From an uncultured Colwellia sp. (GTDB taxonomy: Bacteria > Pseudomonadota > Gammaproteobacteria > Enterobacterales > Alteromonadaceae): a DNA stretch of 40,053 nucleotides. The notes below the pieces were generated by a model. That model was not told the DNA's origin, did not search any database, and saw nothing but the letters and a program-made list of their open reading frames with translations. Location: positions 1 through 40,053 of the forward strand of contig CAJXUN010000041.1 of assembly GCA_913061475.1 (NCBI GenBank), in the 5' to 3' direction. The stretch's first letter is position 1. Each line of letters begins with the position of its first letter. A program made the translations under genes and the position numbers. This document shows, one piece after another, positions 26,899 to 36,219 of this stretch.

Positions 26899-28656
26899 AT
26901 GTCAAATTCAGCCATTAAAGGGCTATTATCCTTACTTTTTATCTCCACGAGTTTGGTTGCGTTTGCCGAACAGGATAAAAAACGTGAAGACCGCGAACCT
27001 GAAGCGGCAACGGGTGTAATTAAAAAGCAAACCGTTGTAGCACAACATGCAATGGTGGCGGCAGCAAACCCTTATGCAAGTGAGGCAGGTTTAAAGGTGC
27101 TTAAACAAGGTGGCAGTGCCGTTGATGCGGCTATTGCCGTGCAATTAGTCTTAACCTTAGTTGAGCCACAATCGTCAGGTATTGGTGGTGGTGCATTTAT
27201 GTTGCATTGGGACAAAAAGGCGCAAAAATTGACGACGTTCGATGGCCGAGAAACTGCACCTGCCGCCGCAACAACAGATATGTTTTTAGATGAGCATGGC
27301 AAACCCGTACCGTGGATTAGTGCCGTTGTCGGTGGTCGTTCGGTGGGTGTGCCGGGGGTATTAGCAGGCTTGAAAAAAGCGCATGACGAATATGGCAAGC
27401 TTCCTTGGTCACAGTTATTTACGGGTGCAATTAAGCTAGCCGAAGAAGGCTTTATTGTTTCACCTCGGCTTGAGAAACTTGTCGCGATGGAATTTAACCC
27501 CGGTATTACGCAATTACCGACAATTAAAAATTATTTCTTTCCAAATGGCTCAGCAATAAAAGCAGGTCAACGATTAAAAAACCCCAAGCTAGCGGCTGTA
27601 TATCGCAGTATTGCACACGATGGTGTTGATGCTTTTTATCAAGGTTGGATAGCGAAAAAGATTGTTACTGCCGTACAAAATTCAGCGATTGCGCCGGGGC
27701 GGTTGACACTTACCGATATGAAAAATTATCGAGCGAACGAGTTAGCTGCGGTATGTGGTCCATATCGACAATATCAAATTTGTGGTATGGCTCCACCGAG
27801 TTCAGGTGGAGTGGCGATTATTCAAATACTCGGACAACTTGAGCCATTTGAACTGGCGAAGTTGACAATAGATGATGCTAAGTTTGCACACTTGTTTACA
27901 CAAAGCTCTCGTTTAGCTTTTGCCGATCGCAATCGTTATATTGCTGATAGTAGTTTTGTTAATGTGCCAACGCAGGGGCTAATTGATAAGGAATATATAA
28001 AGCAGCGTTCAGCATTAATTGACCTCGATAAAGACATGGGGACAGCTGAAGCGGGTCAGCCAGCAGGAGCATTAGTGCAGGCAGACGATAACGCCTTTGA
28101 ATTGCCGTCAACTAGCCATATTTCAATCGTTGACCAAGCGGGCAATGCAATCTCTATGACCACCAGTGTTGAAATGGGATTTGGCTCTGCATTGATGGTT
28201 GAAGGCTTCATTTTAAATAATCAATTAACTGACTTCTCACTCAAGCCAAAAAGTAACGGGCAGTGGGTTGCTAACCGTTTAGAGCCAGGCAAACGCCCAC
28301 GTAGCTCCATGGCACCTATGATGGTCTTCAATCAGGATAGTTCGTTAAAACTCGTTTTGGGCTCACCTGGTGGTAGCCGCATTATTAATTATGTAGCACA
28401 AACCATGATTGCTATTTTGGACTGGCAGCTTGACCCTCAATCAGCCATCAGTTTGCCGCATATGACTAATCGCAATAAAGTCACTACCTTAGAAAAAGGC
28501 ACTGACTTAGTAAAACTTAAATCGGCATTGGAAGCAAAGGGGCATAAAGTCATGGTTCGTGACTTGAATAGTGGCATTCACGCGATTGAACTATCTAATG
28601 GTAAATTAAGCGGTGGTGCTGACCCTCGTCGAGAAGGCAAAGCGGTAGGTTATTAA
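26899..28656 (+). CDS. ggt: Gamma-glutamyltransferase (glutathione hydrolase), periplasmic
   Basis: This enzyme hydrolyses glutathione or transfers its gamma-glutamyl group, feeding cysteine and glutamate recycling. The product is 585 aa with a signal peptide (ending near VAFAEQ). The N-terminal motif ANPYASEAGLKVLKQGGSAVDAA and GIGGGAFMLHW are typical. The precursor self-cleaves before the catalytic threonine, here T405 in TSHISIVD, leaving a roughly 180-residue small subunit that contains GSPGGSRI. An AGGGAG site precedes ATG 26899. A bidirectional terminator follows. cysK lies about 860 bp further on, on the opposite strand. Confidence 0.96.
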   Translation: MSNSAIKGLLSLLFISTSLVAFAEQDKKREDREPEAATGVIKKQTVVAQHAMVAAANPYASEAGLKVLKQGGSAVDAAIAVQLVLTLVEPQSSGIGGGAFMLHWDKKAQKLTTFDGRETAPAAATTDMFLDEHGKPVPWISAVVGGRSVGVPGVLAGLKKAHDEYGKLPWSQLFTGAIKLAEEGFIVSPRLEKLVAMEFNPGITQLPTIKNYFFPNGSAIKAGQRLKNPKLAAVYRSIAHDGVDAFYQGWIAKKIVTAVQNSAIAPGRLTLTDMKNYRANELAAVCGPYRQYQICGMAPPSSGGVAIIQILGQLEPFELAKLTIDDAKFAHLFTQSSRLAFADRNRYIADSSFVNVPTQGLIDKEYIKQRSALIDLDKDMGTAEAGQPAGALVQADDNAFELPSTSHISIVDQAGNAISMTTSVEMGFGSALMVEGFILNNQLTDFSLKPKSNGQWVANRLEPGKRPRSSMAPMMVFNQDSSLKLVLGSPGGSRIINYVAQTMIAILDWQLDPQSAISLPHMTNRNKVTTLEKGTDLVKLKSALEAKGHKVMVRDLNSGIHAIELSNGKLSGGADPRREGKAVGY

Positions 28657-28706
28657 TTTTAACTGACAACGCACTAATAAACTGAAAAGTTAAATTCAGA
28701 CAAAAT

Positions 28707-28736
28707 AAAAACGGCGTCAATATTGACGCCGTTTTT
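28707..28736. terminator. Bidirectional terminator between ggt and a lipoprotein gene
   Basis: AAAAACGGCGTCAA (28707-28720) pairs with TTGACGCCGTTTTT (28723-28736). A T tract is present on both strands, and it lies between two convergent genes. Confidence 0.9.
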
Positions 28737-28759
28737 ATGCTTTGAATAAGAAGATATGA

Positions 28760-29194
28760 CTAAAAAGGGTCTTTTAATATTTTATCGATAACCCATTTAT
28801 TGTCGATTTGAATTAATGATAGCCGTTTAACATCTTTCAAATTATCATCGTGATAATAGCCATCAAAGAACACAGTGATCACGGCAGAGTTTTTGAACTG
28901 CTCTCTCACTTTGACACCACTATCATCGGGTTTAATTTCAACTCTATCATACGACATATTGAACAAATGGCGGGCAACCGCTTTCGTTGATTTATAGTGT
29001 AAAATAATGCGTGATAATTTTGGACTACAAACTGACGCTGCTTTTTCTATATTGTTTTCATTATATAGCGCATTAAAAAATTCAATAGCAACGACTTCAG
29101 GATTGTCGACGTTACTAATTTTGTTTTTATCTTCTTCGCCACAAGCCGACAACAAAAGGGTTAAGCTCAAGGCGATAAATTTTAAATAATTCAT
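28760..29194 (-). CDS. Small lipoprotein with NTF2-like (DUF4878-type) fold
   Basis: The 144-residue product has a lipoprotein signal (MNYLKFIALSLTLLLSAC, cysteine 18) and one small domain. The pattern VVAIEFFNALYNENNIEKAASVCS, later paired strands, and the ending LIQIDNKWVIDKI resemble the NTF2-like/DUF4878 lipoproteins common in marine gammaproteobacteria. Function unknown. The start at ATG 29194 is set by the signal sequence. Confidence 0.72.
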   Translation of the reverse strand: MNYLKFIALSLTLLLSACGEEDKNKISNVDNPEVVAIEFFNALYNENNIEKAASVCSPKLSRIILHYKSTKAVARHLFNMSYDRVEIKPDDSGVKVREQFKNSAVITVFFDGYYHDDNLKDVKRLSLIQIDNKWVIDKILKDPF

Positions 29195-29513
29195 ATGCTA
29201 ATAAGTAAGTATCTGAAGTTAACCTCATGTTACCTCAAACGTTATGGGCAAAGCTAGAGGCGGTTTACCTTTCGAGTGATTTTTATGACGATATATTTTG
29301 ATGGTTGGCTATGTTAGCAAAGGTAGGCTCTGATGATTATGCTAATATATGTCAGTAAACGCGATGGCTAAAGTAGCATAGGTGGCATCAATATGGAGGC
29401 AGAAGCGTTAAAATTTACCGTTATTTATAAAAAAGGCGTGATTTACTAAAAATCACGCCTTTTCCTTTGAAATCAAACTATTGTGTACTTGAGTATTTCA
29501 TTTGCCACTTTAA
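29195..29513. other. Intergenic region between lipoprotein and cysK genes
   Basis: The 319-bp gap contains the cysK terminator (29424-29463) at its right end and presumably the lipoprotein promoter at its left end. No gene or repeat is seen. Confidence 0.5.
29424..29463 (-). terminator. Terminator after cysK
   Basis: AAAAGGCGTGATTT (29431-29444) pairs perfectly with AAATCACGCCTTTT (29450-29463). On the minus strand the stem is followed by a long T tract, about 50 bp beyond the cysK stop. Confidence 0.88.
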
Positions 29514-30494
29514 TTATTGTGTAAGTTCTTCATCGGTAAATGAATCAGAAAATAACGCACTTGAAAGGTAACGTTCAGCAGAGCTAGGTAGAATAACCAC
29601 AATATTTTTACCTGCGTTTTCTGGTCTTTCAGCAATACGCTTAGCGGCAACAACGGCAGCACCTGACGAAATACCAGCAAGAATACCTTCTTCTTTCATT
29701 AAACGGTGCGCCATTGCCATCGAGTCGTCATTTGACACTTGCTCAACTGCATCAACAATTGAAAGATCTAAGTTACCTGGAATAAAGCCGGCGCCAATAC
29801 CTTGAATTTTATGAGGACCAGGCTTTAATTCCTGACCAGCCATTGCTTGAGTAATAACCGGAGAATCAGTCGGCTCAACCGCTACTGATGTGATTTTATG
29901 TTCGGCAACACTTTTAAGGTATCGACTTGTACCGGTAATAGTACCACCCGTACCAACGCCAGCAACGAAGAAATCAACATGGCCTTTGGTGTCTTTCCAA
30001 ATTTCTGGACCTGTGGTTTTTTCATGGATCTCTGGGTTAGCTGGATTATCAAATTGACCAAGTAATACGACATTTTCTGGATCGGCATCTTTAATTTCTT
30101 GAGCTTTAGCAATAGCGCCACCCATACCTTTAGCGCCGTCAGTTAATACCAACTTTGCACCGAGTGCTATAAGTAGTTTTCTACGTTCTAGACTCATAGT
30201 GTTAGGCATGGTTAACGTGATGTCATAACCACGTGCTGCGGCAACAAATGCGAGGGCTATACCGGTATTACCACTGGTAGGTTCAACAATAGATTTACCA
30301 GCGCTAAGTAGGCCTTTTTTCTCTGCGTCCCAAATCATATTGGCACCAATACGGCACTTAACGCTAAAGCTTGGGTTACGCGCTTCAATTTTAGCGTAGA
30401 TATTTGCTGTATTTTCACCGGTTACAATACGATTAAGTTTAACCAGTGGAGTATTACCAATAGCCGTTGAGTTATCTTCAAATATAGTAGACAT
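29514..30494 (-). CDS. cysK: Cysteine synthase A (O-acetylserine sulfhydrylase)
   Basis: CysK makes cysteine from O-acetylserine and sulfide using pyridoxal phosphate, which binds at K46 in [14 protein letters not shown]. The phosphate and substrate loops [11 protein letters not shown] and [10 protein letters not shown] are intact, and the end ([12 protein letters not shown]) matches E. coli CysK closely. I start at ATG 30494 (326 aa, MSTIFEDNS), which aligns with E. coli and has AGGA about 8 bases upstream. The frame extends to an ATG at 30545, but those 17 residues are not conserved and have no ribosome binding site. A sigma-70 promoter lies at 30565-30593. Confidence 0.96.
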   Translation of the reverse strand: MSTIFEDNSTAIGNTPLVKLNRIVTGENTANIYAKIEARNPSFSVKCRIGANMIWDAEKKGLLSAGKSIVEPTSGNTGIALAFVAAARGYDITLTMPNTMSLERRKLLIALGAKLVLTDGAKGMGGAIAKAQEIKDADPENVVLLGQFDNPANPEIHEKTTGPEIWKDTKGHVDFFVAGVGTGGTITGTSRYLKSVAEHKITSVAVEPTDSPVITQAMAGQELKPGPHKIQGIGAGFIPGNLDLSIVDAVEQVSNDDSMAMAHRLMKEEGILAGISSGAAVVAAKRIAERPENAGKNIVVILPSSAERYLSSALFSDSFTDEELTQ

Positions 30495-30833
30495 TTTTTT
30501 AATCCTGTTTTCACCGTATTGACCGAGACTGTCATATCGATGCATTAATTATTGATATGCGTTAACTATCGAAAGTAATTTTAGTCTAGTCAACACTTTG
30601 TCGTAAGGTTAACGTTTTATGGCAGAAAAAGAAGTTATATTTCGGTATCTTATATGCGAAAAAGGAATAGTAACTTAACAAGTCGCATTTTAAACGAATT
30701 TTTATGCCATTCTAAAGATAAGCACAATTGATTTTAATCAACTTTTAAAGCGTTTGATGTTATAACAGATGGTTGATATTCTTGGACTTATTCAAGTGTG
30801 CAATGAATAAGTGTTAGTGATAAAGGAATTACC
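30495..30833. other. Divergent intergenic region between cysK and the RDD gene
   Basis: The 339-bp gap contains the cysK promoter and leader (about 65 bases). No gene is seen. The right end has AAGGA before the GTG start of the RDD gene. Confidence 0.5.
30565..30593 (-). promoter_or_regulatory. cysK promoter
   Basis: On the minus strand, TTGACT (30588-30593) and GATAGT (30565-30570) are separated by exactly 17 bp. The predicted transcript has a leader of about 65 bases to the chosen start. Confidence 0.6.
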
Positions 30834-32117
30834 GTGACAAATGATTCAACCACAAGGTCTCAAACAACTGAGCCAAGCAATACCAATAAAGCCAGCAATT
30901 TTATCGCTAAGGCTCAGGCTAAAATTAGTCATTTGTCGCCAGAAGAAACTCGCGAGATATTAACCCCATTTGCTTTTAAAATTGATCAATCACTTTTTGG
31001 TATCGCATTAGCTGTGCCATGGCGTCGTGGCGCGGCGCTGTTGATTGATTTACTTTTCGTAGCGATATTAAGCGGCGCACCCGGTGAATTATTAGCCGTG
31101 TTAGTCGCTATTACTTTATTTAATATCGGTAGTAAAAAGCGTGCCGCTAAGTTTGGCAAAAAGCCAGGTTTAAGAAAGGCTGTGTTGCGCTTTATCGGAG
31201 CATGCATTGTTTTTGTTGTTCTCGTTGATATGTTACCGAAGATGTTTTCTAAAATGGATGAGTTTAATGCTAACGTTGAGCAAGCAGGGCAACCGCATAC
31301 GACACCATCAAAAAACAGTCAGGATACTAACAGCGATGATAATAGTTTTATTAAAGGTACATTAACCATAGCCGCTACCATAGCCATTGCGCAAAGTGAC
31401 TGTCAAAATTATGCATGCTGGCAGAAGTTAAGCTCAGATTTACTTTCCGCTTATGCCCAGCAAGCGCCGTCTGTTTCAGAGACTGAAGAGTATATTGAAT
31501 TTTTGATTGATAACATTTCAGACCGAAAAATCTTAAACAACCCGCAAACTTTACAGTTAACAATGCAACTAACTGAACTAGCTTCATCCATGCCTTTAAC
31601 ACACGCACAGAAACTTGATATGCCCCTTGATGATGCCGAAATCGCCCAGAGGAGTAGCGAAAGCAATGCCACTAAAGCAGACGAGTTAAGCACATTACAG
31701 CGTCAGCAAGCGATTGAGAGTGCTAATGACAGTACGAATGATGCAAGTAACGCAGGTGTATATAAAGGCTTTGCCTGGCTACAAGGTCTAGTTGAGGATC
31801 TGGGGATAGGTTTTGGTTGGGCAGCTTTCTATTTCACTATGTTTACCGCGATTTGGCATGGTCAAACACCAGGTAAAAAGCTTTTCCGCATTCGGGTTAT
31901 TCAGCTTGATGGTACACCTTTATCCATTTGGGATAGCTTTGGGCGCTACGGTGGTTATGGTGCGGGCATTGCGACAGGGTTGCTTGGTTTTGCACAGATT
32001 TATTGGGATCCTAATCGCCAGGCTATTCATGACAAAATATCGGCAACCATTGTTATTAGTGATACTGAAGTTATACGTGAACAAATGGCTTATCAAAATA
32101 CGGCATCTGATGCTTAG
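30834..32117 (+). CDS. RDD-family membrane protein with a large internal soluble insert
   Basis: The first RDD helix carries the family motif PWRRGAALLIDLLF (RxxA...D, about 62-75). A second hydrophobic pair follows (about 80-138). The C-terminal half has the other RDD features: WHGQTPGKKLFRIRVIQLDG (about 342-360) and NRQAIHDKISATIVI near the end. Between them lies about 150-160 mostly polar, Ser/Asp/Gln-rich residues (about 145-305) with two Cys (SDCQNYACW). Most RDD proteins are half this length. The role is unknown; some relatives are linked to ion or compatible-solute transport. The start is GTG 30834, with AAGGA well spaced. Confidence 0.85.
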   Translation: MTNDSTTRSQTTEPSNTNKASNFIAKAQAKISHLSPEETREILTPFAFKIDQSLFGIALAVPWRRGAALLIDLLFVAILSGAPGELLAVLVAITLFNIGSKKRAAKFGKKPGLRKAVLRFIGACIVFVVLVDMLPKMFSKMDEFNANVEQAGQPHTTPSKNSQDTNSDDNSFIKGTLTIAATIAIAQSDCQNYACWQKLSSDLLSAYAQQAPSVSETEEYIEFLIDNISDRKILNNPQTLQLTMQLTELASSMPLTHAQKLDMPLDDAEIAQRSSESNATKADELSTLQRQQAIESANDSTNDASNAGVYKGFAWLQGLVEDLGIGFGWAAFYFTMFTAIWHGQTPGKKLFRIRVIQLDGTPLSIWDSFGRYGGYGAGIATGLLGFAQIYWDPNRQAIHDKISATIVISDTEVIREQMAYQNTASDA

Positions 32118-32216
32118 AAAGCAATAGCAATGAATTCTCATGCCGCGAGTTTAATTAATGAACAGCAAGGTATTCTTAAAATAAATAACTCGCAAGACAT
32201 TGCTTGCATTTTGTTG

Positions 32217-33047
32217 CTAGCTTGTACTTTGATGTTGGGAGTTTAGCACTAATATTCGGCTGTTGATCGTACCTATGTATTTCTCGATAATTTCCTTGTC
32301 TCGCTTATGTTCGATAAATTGTTTGAGCCTAGTGTTAAATTGATCCCGCAGCAACTCATCATTAAAGCCAACATAAGCATCTACCTCAGCTATTAAGTCA
32401 TGGCGTTTAATGAGAGATGAGTAGTTATCAACGAATGGAAATAGTGGCTTACCGTTGAGTTCGCTCTGCTCTTGATACATTTTTAAAAAATAATAAAAGA
32501 TGTAATAATCTAATACCACTGTGTCATAACGTTCCATTAATAGCAGTTCAGGAAATTTAGACATGTCATGTAATTCTGTGTAGTCAGCCTGCCGGGTTGC
32601 TTGATAAAATTCTTCACCGAAATACCCGGTTGCTCCTTGAAAGCTGAGTACACGTAACTTTTTTAAATCAGCAAAGTTAGCAATTGATAAGTGATTTTTT
32701 TTTAGCGAAAAAATCATCGGACGATATTTAATAAAAGCATTGGAGAAAAAAATATTACTGCTGTCTTGTTGAAAAAAAGTGGGTAAAAAAATATCAGCCT
32801 CTTTTTTCTTAACCTGCTCCATAGCACGCTTTAATGGTGAGAACTCTATACTGACCTTGTGACCCATTTCAGTTAAAATTATTTTTACAATGTCGATATC
32901 TATGCCGCTATTATTTGCCGCTATCATATGAGGTGGAGCGTCAGAACTGAATACCAAGAGATCGCGACTATTGGCTTGGCCAAATAGTAATAATATCAGG
33001 GTAATTGCTGTGAATAATTTAAGTGCAAAAATATTTATGTTTGACAT
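32217..33047 (-). CDS. Periplasmic solute-binding protein, family 3-like (orphan)
   Basis: A signal peptide (about 1-27, ending QANS) precedes a 250-residue domain of the solute-binding family 3 type: LLVFSSDAPPHM, GIDIDIVKIILTEMGH, VKKKEADIFLPTF, LRVLSFQGATGYFG. A strong AAGGAAAGAAG precedes ATG 33047. No transporter genes flank it, as for the similar protein at 21465-22238; the two are only distantly alike. A periplasmic sensor or scavenging role is possible. Confidence 0.83.
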   Translation of the reverse strand: MSNINIFALKLFTAITLILLLFGQANSRDLLVFSSDAPPHMIAANNSGIDIDIVKIILTEMGHKVSIEFSPLKRAMEQVKKKEADIFLPTFFQQDSSNIFFSNAFIKYRPMIFSLKKNHLSIANFADLKKLRVLSFQGATGYFGEEFYQATRQADYTELHDMSKFPELLLMERYDTVVLDYYIFYYFLKMYQEQSELNGKPLFPFVDNYSSLIKRHDLIAEVDAYVGFNDELLRDQFNTRLKQFIEHKRDKEIIEKYIGTINSRILVLNSQHQSTS

Positions 33048-33190
33048 TAACTTCTTTCCTTAGAGCGTTAAGATATAACGGAAGTATGACTGCACTTACT
33101 CATCGCTTGAGTGTTCTTTACTTACTCGATATGAATAAGGCTTAAACATGAGCACGCTTAAGCTTAAGCCTTTAAAAACATCGTAATGAA

Positions 33191-35497
33191 CTATGGTAAC
33201 CAAGCGTAGCTAATTTTACTATAAATGGTACGTTGACCACGCTCTAGGCTTTTTAAGCGGTCATCTTGAATACTGTTGTCAGAATAACCTAAGTAAAATA
33301 CCGTTTGTGGATTAATTTTATAGGCATAAATCAGCTGTGTCGACAAGGTATTATCTTTTGCTGTATAGGCTGCAGGATTGTTATCTAAATTAAAGTCAAT
33401 ATCTGTGTAAACAACATTAAATTTCAAATAACTATTAATATTAAACTGATACGATACCCTTAATTCGGTTAAGTTTTCGGTAAAAACGTTTGCGTCATCC
33501 GCCGCTAAATCACTGTAGGTATGAGAAAATTCAAATTCTAAATGTTTGTTAACGTTATAGCTGATGTTACCGTAAAGCACCACGTAGTCGCCTAGTCGAT
33601 TATTGCCATAATCTATCTTATCACCTACCGTTAACTCGAGCTCTGTAGAAATTTGTGGCGTCGGTTGAATAGCACCATAGATAACGACCTGATTCTCCTG
33701 AAAACGTTCAGTATTGCCGTCAATGCTATTATCAATGGGTAAGTTTGAGTTGAGTTCATAACGACGTAAACCGACTTTATCGGCGGCAATAAACATAATA
33801 TCAAACTCTGAAAGCATAGGGCCATCGATATTAAAGCTACTTGAAATTGAGCGCTCTAAAAGCTCGTTGTTTTCATTATGCAAAATTTGCCATTGGCCGG
33901 AAAATTTCATTTCTTGCCAAGCACTGTCAGGCTCACCGTACATTAAACGCTTAACCTCTATTTCGCTCTTTTTATAATCTGCGCGTGGCATAAAGCCAAG
34001 ATCGGCGCGAAATTTTTCACCAATTTCTTGGTGTTCAGCATCTATTTGCCAATATTCAGAATCATGCTCGTATTCAATTTTAAAGGCCTGATCCGTGAAG
34101 GTTTCTTCATTACCGCTACGTGTCATATTTGCCGCATCTTGCGTGTCGGCAAAAAGTACTTGCGCTTGAAAGGTGTTGGAATCATCTAAACGGTATTTAG
34201 AGTCAATACCCGAAACAAAATTATGATAATCGTCAGTTTGTCGTAGGGTAGTAATAACGCCGACAGACAAATCGTCGTTAACATCATAGCGGTATTTAAC
34301 GGCACCTGATTCACTTTCTTCGTTGAGTGAAATGAGACGTGAGCCGGTATTTCCAGGTAATATAATATTGGTTTGCGTATCATTGGTCATGAATGCACCA
34401 TAGCTATGGCTGTCATGCGTACCCGTTAGCTTAGCGCCGTATTCAGGATCTGCGATGTTACGCGTATAGACTAAATCAAAGTCACTGGAAAAATATTCTG
34501 AATTTTCGACAAAAAATTGTCGTTTCTCTTTGTAGTATAATGAAAAAGTTTTATTAACACTTAACTGTCCTGCATCTGATTCGACATTAGAAAAGTCAGG
34601 ATTAACGGTAATATTTAACAGGGTATTGGCATTAATGCCCCAGCGTAGATCTAAGCCCGCATCAATATCATTTGCACTTTGCCAATCTGTTTTTCTCGTT
34701 ATGCCATTTTCATCAGTAATAAAACCTCTACTTTCGCTTCTATCAGCAACTAAGGTAGGCGTAAGCATCAGATTTTTACTGGCTTTTGCGTCCTTAAAAC
34801 CGATAATTTCTGGGATTTGGCATAACCAACAAGCGTCATCACGATCAAGTTCTATATGAGAAATGCGTAATCTGGAATCACGAGGATATAAACGAATTAA
34901 CTCCATCGCCCAGGTTTTAACATCGTCATTGTCTTCAAAATTTAAGATGTGATAAGGGATTGCTATTTCAACTTGGTAACCTGCATCGGTTATTTTACCA
35001 ACAGATTCCCAAATACCATCCCAAGCTGAGTCAGAATCGCCGGTCATTTCATTGGCAATACTGTCGTGTTGAACGCCATGAGGATTAACAAAAAATTCGT
35101 AATTTAAACGTCGATTATTGTAGGTATCTAATTTTAAGCCGACGAGATCATCTCCCCAGCGGGTGTCGCGATCACCCAAAAAACCTTGAATTAATTCAGG
35201 GTTTGGGTCTTGTGCGATGAAAGCAATATAGAGAAACTCGCCGTTTTCAACAACTTTTGCCATTGTTGAAACCGGACTTGGTTTGTTGTTCCATGGGCTA
35301 TTAACAATATTAAGTGGTACATCAAGGGCATGTTGCCAAATTTTGTCGTTTAATTCACCATCAACGTTAAGTTTAAGGTCAGCATGTGGAATGTTTAACT
35401 GGGCTAATTTTACGCTGTTATCTTCGGCACTACTCGCTTGCATAAACAGCATGAGTGCGGTGGCGAGTATACATATGCCACAATTACTAAACTTCAA
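33191..35497 (-). CDS. CBM9-like domain / outer-membrane beta-barrel protein (DUF5916-type)
   Basis: After a signal peptide (ending ASSA, near residue 25) comes a family-9 carbohydrate-binding-like domain (about 35-235: LNVDGELNDKIWQ, EFLYIAFIAQDPNP, VEIAIPYHILNF). A long C-terminal part (about 255-768) is built of alternating amphipathic strands typical of a large barrel (FFVENSEYFSSDFDLVYTRN). This matches proteins annotated 'carbohydrate binding family 9 domain-containing/DUF5916', probably surface proteins that capture ligands. The start is uncertain. GTG 35506 opens the frame but overlaps GGAG (35506-35509), whereas TTG 35497 has that GGAG 8 bases upstream, so I prefer TTG. Confidence 0.85.
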   Translation of the reverse strand: MKFSNCGICILATALMLFMQASSAEDNSVKLAQLNIPHADLKLNVDGELNDKIWQHALDVPLNIVNSPWNNKPSPVSTMAKVVENGEFLYIAFIAQDPNPELIQGFLGDRDTRWGDDLVGLKLDTYNNRRLNYEFFVNPHGVQHDSIANEMTGDSDSAWDGIWESVGKITDAGYQVEIAIPYHILNFEDNDDVKTWAMELIRLYPRDSRLRISHIELDRDDACWLCQIPEIIGFKDAKASKNLMLTPTLVADRSESRGFITDENGITRKTDWQSANDIDAGLDLRWGINANTLLNITVNPDFSNVESDAGQLSVNKTFSLYYKEKRQFFVENSEYFSSDFDLVYTRNIADPEYGAKLTGTHDSHSYGAFMTNDTQTNIILPGNTGSRLISLNEESESGAVKYRYDVNDDLSVGVITTLRQTDDYHNFVSGIDSKYRLDDSNTFQAQVLFADTQDAANMTRSGNEETFTDQAFKIEYEHDSEYWQIDAEHQEIGEKFRADLGFMPRADYKKSEIEVKRLMYGEPDSAWQEMKFSGQWQILHNENNELLERSISSSFNIDGPMLSEFDIMFIAADKVGLRRYELNSNLPIDNSIDGNTERFQENQVVIYGAIQPTPQISTELELTVGDKIDYGNNRLGDYVVLYGNISYNVNKHLEFEFSHTYSDLAADDANVFTENLTELRVSYQFNINSYLKFNVVYTDIDFNLDNNPAAYTAKDNTLSTQLIYAYKINPQTVFYLGYSDNSIQDDRLKSLERGQRTIYSKISYAWLP

Positions 35498-35515
35498 TTT
35501 TACCACTCCAATGTT

Positions 35516-35542
35516 ATTATACTGTTACGCTTTAAACGTAAC
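35516..35542 (-). promoter_or_regulatory. Possible -10 and operator-like inverted repeat for the barrel-protein gene
   Basis: On the minus strand, TATAAT (35516-35521) lies just upstream of the start region. GTTACG (35524-35529) and CGTAAC (35537-35542) form a 6-bp inverted repeat with a 7-bp spacer, positioned like an operator over the -10/-35 spacer. The -10 is very close to the ribosome binding site, so the leader would be almost absent. Tentative. Confidence 0.35.
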
Positions 35543-35700
35543 TTATTCTAGCGTAAAGATAATTTCTGTACTAAATTGTTACAAATTTGCTAACAAATGG
35601 CAATATATTGTTCAGTGACGAAAAAAAGACACCCGATAAAGTGTTTTATGTTGCCTAAACATATGGGGCATATATAAGGCTTTTTTTACCTAAGTCTAAT

Positions 35701-35725
35701 TAAATTAAATTAAACTAAACTAAAT
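35701..35725. repeat. 5-bp tandem repeat tract
   Basis: Five consecutive 5-bp units of the form TAAAT or TAAAC occur at 35701-35725, followed by a partial sixth unit. Confidence 0.8.
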
Positions 35726-35855
35726 AAAACACGGTGTGGTTTATTCCTGAGCTGACATTAACAGCGTCAGTACTTTTTAAATCTAGATTATTGTTAACCT
35801 GAACTAACTTTACTCAATAGGCGGTTTAAGCACCTGTCAGGAGTATTCTTATGCT

Positions 35856-35936
35856 CAATAATTCGCTATTGCTGTATAAAATGCCTCATTAAACACGTAA
35901 ATTTCATCATTGGGGCTTTGTTGATCTATTACTTAA
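35856..35936. repeat. Dispersed intergenic repeat, copy B
   Basis: This aligns with copy A (2067-2148) in the same orientation, sharing CGCTATTGCT, TAAATTTCATCATTG and the final TACTTAA with scattered differences. It too lies in gene-free DNA. Confidence 0.7.
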
Positions 35937-36219
35937 AAATACATTGTGAATAATTCAATATATAGGTTAATAAATCAGTGAGTTATTAATAAAAATTGGC
36001 CCGGATTCAGGTTAGTAAATAATAACTGTGTTGAATTATCACTTGGATATTTCTCAGAGGATGAAGATAGATAAAAGGTGTTACGTAGGTGAGTATATTG
36101 TTAATTGACGGCAATAATAAAAATGTTACTTAAATATCAGCAATAATCACTCGAATCTTAAAATGTTCTAGAGCATAATGCTTTATCTTTGTTAAAAATG
36201 ATAAGACCTTGTAAATACT

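Larger units (their letters stand above)
35498..36219. other. 722-bp gene-free region
   Basis: I find no credible gene. It contains an inverted repeat near the barrel-protein start (35524-35542), a 5-bp tandem tract (35701-35725) and copy B of the dispersed repeat (35856-35936). The rest is AT-rich DNA with stops in all frames, ending in the presumed promoter of the DUF599 gene. Confidence 0.6.

Noticed and set aside
32192-32212. GCAAG/CTTGC hairpin between the RDD and solute-binding genes
   Set aside because: The stem is only 5 bp and the following T run is interrupted; too weak to call as a terminator.
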